From contig JAVHLB010000003.1 in NCBI GenBank assembly GCA_031082425.1, positions 186,001-250,000 on the forward strand: 64,000 nucleotides of DNA, read 5' to 3'. This DNA comes from Candidatus Edwardsbacteria bacterium (GTDB taxonomy: Bacteria > Edwardsbacteria > AC1 > EtOH8). How positions within the stretch are numbered: the stretch's first letter is position 1; each line of letters opens with the position of its first letter. A program made the position numbers and the translations under genes. Below are positions 57,540-64,000 of the stretch, one piece after another. The notes below the pieces were generated by a model that saw nothing but the letters and a program-made list of their open reading frames with translations, did not search any database and was not told the origin of the DNA.

Positions 57540-58832
57540 ATGAGTAAATCCACAATCCAGAATCCACAATCCAGAATCCACCTCAAGGGCGGCCGGGTGA
57601 TAGACCCCCAGAATCACCGGGATGAGGTGCTGGACATCCTGATCGAGGAGGGCCGGATCACCGGGATCGGGGCCAAGATGGATAACGCCCGGGCCGAAGT
57701 CATCGACATCAAGGGCCAGTATGTCTTCCCCGGCCTGGTGGACATGCATGTCCACCTGCGCGAACCCGGCCGGGAGGACGAGGAGACCATCGCCTCCGGA
57801 TCCCGGGCAGCGGCAGCCGGAGGTTTTACCGCCATCGCCTGCATGCCAAACACCCAGCCGGTGATCGACAGCCAGGGGCTGGTTCAGTTCATAAAATCCC
57901 GGCAGATCCCCGAATGCCGGGTCTATCCGGTGGGCGCCGTCACCAAGGGATCGCTGGGCGAGGAGCTGGCCGAGATCGGAGACATGTATCAGTCCGGCAT
58001 CGTAGGCATATCCGACGACGGCAAGCCGGTCACCAATTCCAACCTGATGCGCCGGGCCCTGGATTACTGCCGGATGTTCGACATCCCGGTGATATCCCAC
58101 TGCGAGGACAAGTTCCTGTCGGCCGACGGCGCCATGAACGAGGGGGCCCTGGCCACCAAGCTGGGACTGCGGGGGATCCCCAATGCCGCCGAGGCCGCCA
58201 TGGCCGCCCGGGACGTGATGCTGGCCGACCTGACCGGGGGCCGGGTCCATATCGCCCATGTCTCCTGCGCCGAGACGGTGGACATCATCCGCCGGGCCAA
58301 GCGGGCCGGGATCAAGGTGACCGCCGAGACCTGCCCCCAGTACTTCATATTAAGCCAGGAGGCGGTGATCGGCTACGATTCCATGATGCGGGTCAATCCC
58401 CCGCTGCGCAGCAAGGCCGATGTTATGACCATCATCGACGCCCTCAAGGACGGCACCATCGACTGCATAGCCACCGACCATGCCCCCCACTCCTCCGAGG
58501 AGAAGGAGGTGGAGTTCGACCAGGCCCCCTGCGGGATGCTGGGGCTGGAGACCTCCTTGGGGCTCTGCTGGACCCACCTGGTGGAGAGGAATATCCTGAC
58601 GGTCTCGCAGCTGGTGGAGAAGATGGCCGTCAATCCGGCCAGGATATTAAAGATCCAAAACTCGATAGAGCCTGAAGCCCAGGCTAATCTGACCATATTT
58701 GATCCCCTGTCCGAATGGGAAGTGGATCCCTCAAAGTTCAGATCCAAAAGCCGGAACACCCCGTTCAAGGGATGCAAGATCAAGGGCAAGGCGGTTATGA
58801 CCATAGTGGACGGGCATCTGATAAAAATCTAG
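57540..58832 (+). CDS. pyrC: Dihydroorotase
   Basis: 430 residues, type I dihydroorotase (amidohydrolase). Metal ligands are in DMHVHLREPG (about residues 64-73), and the VISHCED, VHIAHVSC and ATDHAPHS segments are present. It cyclises carbamoyl aspartate to dihydroorotate. AAGGAGG lies 7 nt before the ATG. The first 14 residues, encoded by a heptamer array, are additional to the family start, and probably disordered. Confidence 0.96.
   Translation: MSKSTIQNPQSRIHLKGGRVIDPQNHRDEVLDILIEEGRITGIGAKMDNARAEVIDIKGQYVFPGLVDMHVHLREPGREDEETIASGSRAAAAGGFTAIACMPNTQPVIDSQGLVQFIKSRQIPECRVYPVGAVTKGSLGEELAEIGDMYQSGIVGISDDGKPVTNSNLMRRALDYCRMFDIPVISHCEDKFLSADGAMNEGALATKLGLRGIPNAAEAAMAARDVMLADLTGGRVHIAHVSCAETVDIIRRAKRAGIKVTAETCPQYFILSQEAVIGYDSMMRVNPPLRSKADVMTIIDALKDGTIDCIATDHAPHSSEEKEVEFDQAPCGMLGLETSLGLCWTHLVERNILTVSQLVEKMAVNPARILKIQNSIEPEAQANLTIFDPLSEWEVDPSKFRSKSRNTPFKGCKIKGKAVMTIVDGHLIKI
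57547..57581. repeat. Heptamer array at the start of pyrC, five units (35 nt)
   Basis: AATCCAC, AATCCAG, AATCCAC, AATCCAG, AATCCAC in tandem from the third codon on, nearly perfect. It encodes an added segment KSTIQNPQSRIH before the conserved LKGGRVIDP start. Confidence 0.85.
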
Positions 58833-58837
58833 CCTTA

Positions 58838-58867
58838 CCCCGGGTGCGCAGGCCCCCGGGGTTTATT
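58838..58867 (+). terminator. Weak terminator after pyrC
   Basis: A 7-bp stem CCCCGGG / CCCGGGG (58838-58844 with 58855-58861), 10-nt loop, TTTATT tail. Confidence 0.6.
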
Positions 58868-58916
58868 GCGCAGATGGTCTGAGAATGTCAAAGCCTGGAG
58901 TCAGGCAACAAAAACA

Positions 58917-58946
58917 TTGAAAAAAGGGCCGGTTCTTTGGTAGAAT
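58917..58946 (+). promoter_or_regulatory. Promoter of the membrane pyrophosphatase gene
   Basis: TTGAAA (58917-58922), 18 bp, TAGAAT (58941-58946). Confidence 0.5.
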
Positions 58947-59019
58947 AGCAGGTGGAATCATTAAACTGTGGCCGCAATAATACGGTCCGGCAACTAACAA
59001 CAGCGAAGGGTGTTTTCAT

Positions 59020-61104
59020 ATGGATAAATTCTTGATCCTTTCACTGGCGGGCGGAGTGGCTGCCCTGGTTTTCGCATTTTTCAAGGCCTCCTGGGTGGAC
59101 CGCCAGGATCCCGGAGATGATAAAATGAAAGTGATAGCCGGGCATATCCGCGAGGGGGCCATGGCCTTTCTCAACCGCGAATACAGGGTGCTGGCCATTT
59201 TTGTGGTGGTGGTGGCCATCATTCTGGGGCTGATCAATATGAAGCAGGAGGGCTCCAGTATCTTGGTGGCGCTGTCCTTCGTGGTGGGCGCCTTCTGTAG
59301 CGGATTGGCCGGCTACTTCGGAATGAAGGTGGCCACCAAGGCCAATGTGCGCACCACCCAGGGCGCCAAGACCGGGCTGCCCAAAGCACTGATGGTGGCC
59401 TTCTCCGGCGGAACGGTGATGGGCATGTCGGTGGTGGGACTGGGCCTGGCCGGGTTGACCATCCTTTTCCTGCTGTATACCAAGGTCTTGGGTTTCGGCA
59501 CCGGCGACGAATTTCAACTGGCCCGGCTGCTGTCGGTGATCTCGGGATTCTCGCTGGGCGCCTCGTCCATCGCCCTGTTCGCCCGGGTGGGCGGGGGCAT
59601 CTACACCAAGGCGGCCGACGTGGGGGCCGATCTGGTGGGCAAGGTGGAGGCCGGTATCCCGGAGGACGACCCCCGCAATCCGGCGGTGATCGCCGACAAC
59701 GTGGGTGACAACGTGGGCGACGTGGCCGGCATGGGGGCCGATCTTTTCGAATCCTACGTGGGCGCCATCGTGGGGGCCATGGTGCTGGGGGTCTTCTACA
59801 GCATCAACCTGGTCATGCTGCCGCTGGTGCTGGCCGCCCTGGGCATCGGCGCATCCATCCTGGGAACCTTTGTGGTCCGGATGAAGGACAACGGCGACCC
59901 CCAGAAGGCCCTTAACCTGGGCACCTTCGGGGCCGGGGCTCTGGCCATCATCTTCATGTATCCGGTGATAAGATGGCTGGTGCCCGGCGCGGTGAATTTC
60001 AGCGTCAATCCCACCGGCACCCTGATCACCCTGAACGCCGGCGGGATCTTCGGGGCGGTGGTGGTCGGTCTGGTGTCCGGTATCGCCATCGGCCTGCTGA
60101 CCGAATATTACACTTCGGAATCCAGAAGCCCGGCCAGAAACATTGCCAAGCAGGCATTGACCGGCCCGGCCACCACCATCATCGGGGGGCTGGCCCTGGG
60201 GATGATGTCCACCGCTTTGCCGATGACCTGCATCTCCATAGCCATAGTGGCCGCCTACCAGTTTGCCGGCCTGTACGGCATCGCCATCGCCGCAGTGGGA
60301 ATGCTTTCCACCACCGGCATCCAGCTGGCGGTGGACGCCTACGGCCCGATCGCCGACAACGCCGGAGGCATCGCCCAGATGAGCCGCCAGGCGCCTGAGG
60401 TCCGGGAGCGCACCGACAAGCTGGATGCGGTGGGCAACACCACCGCGGCCATAGGCAAGGGCTTTGCCATAGGCTCGGCGGCCCTGACCGCTCTGGCCCT
60501 GTTCTCGGCCTTTCAGGCGGCGGTCGGGATCGACAAGATCGATATCTCCCAGCCCAAGGTCATCGCCGGGCTGTTCATGGGCGGCATGCTGCCTTTCCTG
60601 TTCAGCTCCATGGCCCTGAAGGCGGTGGGCGCGGCCGCCTTCGAGATGGTGGCCGAGGTGCGCCGCCAGTTCAAGGAGATCCCCGGCCTGCTGGAAGGGA
60701 AGCCGGGGGCCGAGGCCGATTATGCCAAATGCGTGGACATCTCCACCGCGGCGGCCATCAAGCGGATGATCCTGCCGGGCCTGCTGGCGGTGGTCTCCCC
60801 GGTGATCTTCGGATTGTGGAACATCGAGGCCCTGGGCGGCCTGCTGGCCGGGGTGACGGTCAGCGGAGTGCTGCTGGCCATCTTCATGTCCAACTCGGGC
60901 GGGGCCTGGGACAATGCCAAGAAGCACATCGAGGGCGGACAGCACGGGGGCAAGGGCTCCAGCGCCCACATGGCGGCGGTGGTGGGCGACACGGTGGGCG
61001 ATCCCTTCAAGGATACCGCCGGCCCGTCGCTGAACATCCTGATCAAGCTGATGAGCGTGGTGGCCCTGGTGATCGCGCCGTTCCTGAAATCGCTGGCCAG
61101 ATAA
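59020..61104 (+). CDS. hppA: K+-dependent membrane-bound ion-pumping pyrophosphatase
   Basis: 694 residues with about sixteen membrane helices. The substrate site is clear in DVGADLVGKVEAGIPEDDPRNP and the following NVGDNVGDVAGMGADLFESY. The GNTTAAIGKG segment carries Ala and Gly at the positions that mark K+-dependent enzymes (K+-independent ones have Lys and Thr). It hydrolyses pyrophosphate to pump H+ or Na+. The ion specificity is not settled by sequence here. K+ dependence fits with TrkHA in the same window. Confidence 0.95.
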   Translation: MDKFLILSLAGGVAALVFAFFKASWVDRQDPGDDKMKVIAGHIREGAMAFLNREYRVLAIFVVVVAIILGLINMKQEGSSILVALSFVVGAFCSGLAGYFGMKVATKANVRTTQGAKTGLPKALMVAFSGGTVMGMSVVGLGLAGLTILFLLYTKVLGFGTGDEFQLARLLSVISGFSLGASSIALFARVGGGIYTKAADVGADLVGKVEAGIPEDDPRNPAVIADNVGDNVGDVAGMGADLFESYVGAIVGAMVLGVFYSINLVMLPLVLAALGIGASILGTFVVRMKDNGDPQKALNLGTFGAGALAIIFMYPVIRWLVPGAVNFSVNPTGTLITLNAGGIFGAVVVGLVSGIAIGLLTEYYTSESRSPARNIAKQALTGPATTIIGGLALGMMSTALPMTCISIAIVAAYQFAGLYGIAIAAVGMLSTTGIQLAVDAYGPIADNAGGIAQMSRQAPEVRERTDKLDAVGNTTAAIGKGFAIGSAALTALALFSAFQAAVGIDKIDISQPKVIAGLFMGGMLPFLFSSMALKAVGAAAFEMVAEVRRQFKEIPGLLEGKPGAEADYAKCVDISTAAAIKRMILPGLLAVVSPVIFGLWNIEALGGLLAGVTVSGVLLAIFMSNSGGAWDNAKKHIEGGQHGGKGSSAHMAAVVGDTVGDPFKDTAGPSLNILIKLMSVVALVIAPFLKSLAR

Positions 61105-61121
61105 TATGATAGAACAGTATA

Positions 61122-61165
61122 AGGTCGTGGTCCCAAATGGGCCACGACCTGATTTCTCTTGTTTC
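61122..61165 (+). terminator. Terminator-like hairpin after hppA
   Basis: A 9-bp stem AGGTCGTGG / CCACGACCT (61122-61130 with 61142-61150) with an inner CCC/GGG helix, then a T-rich tail. Confidence 0.65.
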
Positions 61166-61171
61166 CCAAAA

Positions 61172-61284
61172 TTTCACACAGAGCCACAAACAGGGCCGTA
61201 GCGAGAAAACTCTATTACAGCCAATAAAAAGAACGAAACCCCTGAGAAACCAACCACTGAAACACGGAACTACTGAAAATACAA
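61172..61284. repeat. Degenerate octamer arrays
   Basis: Two runs of 8-nt units: TTCACACA, GAGCCACA (61173-61188) and ACCACTGA, AACACGGA, ACTACTGA, AAATACAA (61253-61284). Same class as 48805-48828. Nothing else is recognised between hppA and the next gene. Confidence 0.45.
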
Positions 61285-61368
61285 AAAGAGATCTTCCTCA
61301 TAATTATTATCCCAAATTTCGGTGTTTCCGTGGTAAAAAATGACAGAAATTACGTAACGATATTTTCC

Positions 61369-61605
61369 ATGATAAACGATGTAGAAAAGAAAAGGCGAAG
61401 GATCCGCTGGTGGTTCAATATCACCTCCAGCGCCATCATCATTCTTTTGGGCCTGGCCTTTCTGGTCATGCGCTATGTTTATGATTTCAACCCCATGCAG
61501 GAAAGGTTTTGGATGATCACCGGGCTGCTGCTGGGATACGGGCTGTTCCGGTTCGTCCTGTATTTCTGGCGGGGCCGGCATTTGTACGATGATATGGAAG
61601 ACTAA
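61369..61605 (+). CDS. Small membrane protein
   Basis: 78 residues from the ATG at 61369. A basic N-terminus (EKKRRRIRWW), two membrane helices (about 17-35 and 45-63) and a short acidic tail (YDDMED). It resembles small accessory proteins of unknown role. It precedes ychF by 22 nt. An in-frame upstream ATP-independent start (61330) is less likely because it lacks a ribosome site. Confidence 0.55.
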   Translation: MINDVEKKRRRIRWWFNITSSAIIILLGLAFLVMRYVYDFNPMQERFWMITGLLLGYGLFRFVLYFWRGRHLYDDMED

Positions 61606-61627
61606 TAATTTTAGCTGGAGAATATAA

Positions 61628-62686
61628 TTGCAATTAGGAATAATCGGACTGCCTCAGTCGGGCAAGACCACCATCTTCAACGCCCTGACCAAATCCTGTA
61701 TCAAGGTGGGCGAATACTCCACCGGGTGCGAGGTGCACATTGGCGTGGTCAAAATGCCTGACCCACGATTGGAAAAGCTGACCGCCATGTTCAATCCCAA
61801 GAAAAAGGTCCCGGCCACCATCACCTATGTGGACATCGGGGGCATGTCCAAGGGGGCCTCCGGGCACGGCGGGTTGGGCACGGAATTCCTGACCCAGATG
61901 CATGGCATGGAGGCGGTCATTCTGGTCCTGCGGGGCTTTGACGGATCCGAGGGCAAAGCCAACCCGTTGGACGATTATACCACCATCGCCACCGAGCTGC
62001 TGCTTTCCGACATGGCCATGATCGAACGCCGGATAGAGAAGGTGAAGAAGGACCTGGGAAAGATCAAAAAACCGGAACTGGAGAAGGAACTGGCCCTGCT
62101 GGATAAATGCCGGGTCCACCTGGAAGGGGAGAAACCCATCAGGGCGCTGGGCCTCAGCCCCGAGGAATCAAAGGCTCTGCGCAGTTTTCAGCTGCTGACC
62201 GAAAAGCCGATTCTGCTGGTGCTGAATTATCCGGAGGGAGCGGGTCCTTCTGCGGTGGCCGCTGAATTTGAGAAGCAGACCGGGGAGACCATCACTCCCT
62301 TGTGCGGGTCCATCGAGATGGACATCGCCCAGATGTCCGATGACGAGGCCAAGGAGTTCCTCAACGAGTTAAAGATAGAGGAGCCGGCCCTGAACAAGAT
62401 GATCCGGACCTCCTTCCTATTACTGGGCAAAATAAATTTCTTCACGGTGGGCGAGGACGAATGCCGGGCCTGGACCATTCCGGCCCATACCAAGGCCCCC
62501 CAGGCAGCCGGGGCCATTCACAGCGACCTGGAGCGGGGCTTCATCCGGGCGGAGGCGGTCAGCTACGACCACCTGATCGAGACCGGCGGCTATGCCGGGG
62601 CCAGGGAGAAGGGCTATGTCCGTCTGGAGGGCAAGGAGTATATCGTCAAGGACGGGGATATACTGAACATCAAATTCAACGTGTAG
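61628..62686 (+). CDS. ychF: YchF-family (Obg-like) ATPase/GTPase
   Basis: 352 residues, TTG start with GGAG upstream. The P-loop GLPQSGKTT at residues 6-14, the VDIGGMSKGA switch segment, the helical coiled-coil insert and a C-terminal TGS domain (from about residue 270) are typical. YchF binds ATP rather than GTP because its G4 motif is altered; here that segment reads LVLNYPE. It is linked to ribosome function and oxidative stress. Confidence 0.92.
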   Translation: MQLGIIGLPQSGKTTIFNALTKSCIKVGEYSTGCEVHIGVVKMPDPRLEKLTAMFNPKKKVPATITYVDIGGMSKGASGHGGLGTEFLTQMHGMEAVILVLRGFDGSEGKANPLDDYTTIATELLLSDMAMIERRIEKVKKDLGKIKKPELEKELALLDKCRVHLEGEKPIRALGLSPEESKALRSFQLLTEKPILLVLNYPEGAGPSAVAAEFEKQTGETITPLCGSIEMDIAQMSDDEAKEFLNELKIEEPALNKMIRTSFLLLGKINFFTVGEDECRAWTIPAHTKAPQAAGAIHSDLERGFIRAEAVSYDHLIETGGYAGAREKGYVRLEGKEYIVKDGDILNIKFNV

Positions 62687-62699
62687 GATTTAGGGGATT

Positions 62700-62789
62700 T
62701 GTCATTCTGAGGATTGCTTTTTATCTGACTGTCGAAGAATCTATCGTTTGCACACAAGGGGCAGTTCTCAGGATGGCGAGGGAATGATA
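62700..62789. repeat. Dispersed intergenic repeat fragment
   Basis: GTCATTCTGAGGATTGC at one end and TTCTCAGGATGGCGAGGGAATGA at the other, with GTCGAAGAATCTATC between. The two ends are imperfect inverted copies, as in the common GTCATTCTGAGC...AGGATGAC repeats. It fills the spacer between ychF and the nitrilase-type gene. Confidence 0.5.
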
Positions 62790-62817
62790 GAAATAATAAA
62801 AGGCCAGTATCATTAAA

Positions 62818-63615
62818 ATGAAAATCGGCTTCGTACAATTCAATCCCATATTCGGCCAGGTGGATAAAAACCTGTCGCGGATCGAAAAGTTTATCGGTCA
62901 CTGCCGGGCCGATCTATTGGTCCTGCCTGAATTGTGCACTGCCGGATATAATTTCATCTCACAAAAAGAGGTCATGGCCTTATCCGAGACAACCCAGGGC
63001 AAAACCGTCAATCATTTCAGGGAAATATCCAAGCGAACTAAAATAAATATTGTGGCCGGATTTGCCGAAAAGGATGGTGGCAGGATATATAACTCGGCAG
63101 TATTGGTCAGGCCCAACGGCAAAACGGATGTCTACCGCAAGACCCATCTGTTCGGCAACGAGAAAAAATATTTCACCCCCGGCAATACCGGCTTCAAGGT
63201 CTTCTCCGTCGGCATGGTCAAAATAGGGATGATGATCTGCTTCGACTGGATCTTCCCCGAGGCGGCCCGCACCCTGGCCCTGCAGGGGGCGCAGGTGATC
63301 TGCCATCCCTCTAATCTGGTCCTGCCGTATTGTCCCGATTCCATGCCGGTGCGGGCTTTGGAGAACCGGGTGTTCACCGTCACCGCCAACCGCACCGGCC
63401 GGGAGAACCGCGGCGGGAAAGATCTGAAATTCATTGGGCAGAGCGTCATCGCCGGGCCGGATTCCCGGGTGCTATGCCGGGCGCCGGCCGACAAGGAGAG
63501 CGTGGGCATCGTGGAAATAGATACCGCAGAGGCAGGCAACAAAAGGATCACCCCGGAGAATGACCTGTTCAAAGACCGTCGTCCAGAATATTATGAGCGG
63601 CTGGTGAAAAAATGA
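62818..63615 (+). CDS. Carbon-nitrogen hydrolase (nitrilase superfamily)
   Basis: 265 residues with the Glu-Lys-Cys triad: LVLPELCTAGY (Glu38 region), YRKTHLFG (Lys region) and MMICFDWIFPE (Cys region). Such enzymes hydrolyse amides or nitriles with loss of ammonia. The specific substrate is unknown; the gene overlaps thiL by 4 nt, but thiamine links for this family are not established. Confidence 0.9.
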   Translation: MKIGFVQFNPIFGQVDKNLSRIEKFIGHCRADLLVLPELCTAGYNFISQKEVMALSETTQGKTVNHFREISKRTKINIVAGFAEKDGGRIYNSAVLVRPNGKTDVYRKTHLFGNEKKYFTPGNTGFKVFSVGMVKIGMMICFDWIFPEAARTLALQGAQVICHPSNLVLPYCPDSMPVRALENRVFTVTANRTGRENRGGKDLKFIGQSVIAGPDSRVLCRAPADKESVGIVEIDTAEAGNKRITPENDLFKDRRPEYYERLVKK

Positions 63616-64000
63616 AAGACCAAAAGGCCGGGATCAGCGAGTTCGGGCTGATCGATATAATAAAAAGGCGATATCAAACCGCCAACAAAGGCCTGATTGT
63701 CGGAATCGGGGATGATGCCGCGGTATTTGCCATCGGTAAAACCAGGTCAGGCCTTTTGACCATCGACACCCTGGTGGATAAAATACATTTCGATCTGGCC
63801 TATACCTCCTTTGAGGATCTGGGGCACAGGGCCCTGGCGGCCAATCTTTCCGACATAGCGGCCATGGGCGGCCGGCCGGTATTGGCGGTGGTATCAATCA
63901 CCATCCCCCGGGACAGCACGATTAAAGATATCGAGAAGATATACGCCGGGATGAAGAGGCTGGCGAAAAAGCACGGGGTGGCGGTATGCGGCGGGGATAC
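63612..64000 (+). CDS. thiL: Thiamine-monophosphate kinase, 5' part
   Basis: The ATG at 63612 overlaps the stop of the previous gene. The 129 codons visible show the PurM/ThiL N-terminal fold: ISEFGLIDIIKRR, GIGDDAAVF (ATP/Mg site), TIDTLVDKIHFD, and LAANLSDIAAMGGRP. It phosphorylates thiamine monophosphate to the diphosphate. The gene runs off the window end, where the frame is still open at VCGGDT. Confidence 0.92.
   Translation, partial: MKDQKAGISEFGLIDIIKRRYQTANKGLIVGIGDDAAVFAIGKTRSGLLTIDTLVDKIHFDLAYTSFEDLGHRALAANLSDIAAMGGRPVLAVVSITIPRDSTIKDIEKIYAGMKRLAKKHGVAVCGGD

Noticed and set aside
59041..60969. 642-codon open frame on the minus strand across hppA
   Set aside because: The translation is His/Gly/Gln-rich without structure and lies entirely over a conserved gene with clear motifs; it arises from high G+C and codon bias.

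Overview
The window is a densely packed bacterial chromosome segment with almost all genes on the + strand, short spacers, many ATGA-type stop/start overlaps, and sigma70-like promoters of the TTGACA-17-TATAAT type. Exported proteins with C-terminal FlgD/Por-type sorting domains (type IX secretion cargo), Omp28-like proteins, a beta-barrel protein, PyrR, and the order rplM-rpsI-rpsB-tsf-pyrH-frr-uppS-cdsA point to a Gram-negative bacterium of the FCB group or an allied uncultured candidate phylum (Edwardsbacteria/TA06/Zixibacteria-like). That placement is inference; the window holds no 16S gene.

Layout. 1-0.5 kb: argR with a palindromic operator. 0.6-11.9 kb: exported proteins comprising five CxxC (thioredoxin/Omp28-fold) proteins, a secreted M1 peptidase and an outer-membrane barrel. 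12-22 kb: a UbiA-type prenyltransferase, the MEMO/AMMECR1 pair, zinc-ribbon membrane proteins, a secreted M6 protease, a release-factor-like rescue protein, an NlpC/P60 lipoprotein, a nitroreductase and a TetR regulator. 22-31.4 kb: ion exchangers, then a trehalose operon (membrane-anchored trehalose-6-phosphate synthase, a DUF5752-type protein, TreT-type synthase, OtsB phosphatase) ending with a ClC transporter. 31.4-42.5 kb: two radical SAM proteins, a class III cyclase, a methyltransferase, an MFS exporter, a GNAT, a CCA-adding enzyme and secDF. 42.6-50 kb: tRNA-Asp, a small minus-strand operon, the ribosomal protein/tsf/pyrH/frr operon with an unlisted small ferredoxin, then uppS and cdsA. 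50-55.4 kb: an AT-rich orphan, nadB, and a ptsN-like/trkH/trkA potassium module. 55.4-64 kb: pyrRBC with an unusual leader, a K+-dependent membrane pyrophosphatase, ychF, a nitrilase-family hydrolase and the 5' part of thiL.

How it fits together. Potassium uptake (TrkH/TrkA with a PTS IIA-like partner), trehalose synthesis, Na+/Ca2+-type and CPA2 exchangers, ClC and a K+-dependent ion-pumping pyrophosphatase suggest a strong investment in ion and osmotic homeostasis. The exported block suggests thiol chemistry and proteolysis outside the inner membrane.

The most interesting signals are regulatory and repetitive. (1) The pyr leader carries a PyrR-type RNA loop placed directly against the ribosome-binding site of a 24-codon leader peptide that is read through an intrinsic terminator, which would combine PyrR control with pyrBI-style translation-coupled attenuation. 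(2) A nested four-helix RNA precedes rpsB. (3) Degenerate heptamer arrays, three of them exactly five units (35 nt) long, sit in spacers and also inside or at the start of conserved genes (ygiQ, cca, pyrC). (4) Several genes have a start codon 6-7 nt after the -10 box, which predicts leaderless mRNAs.
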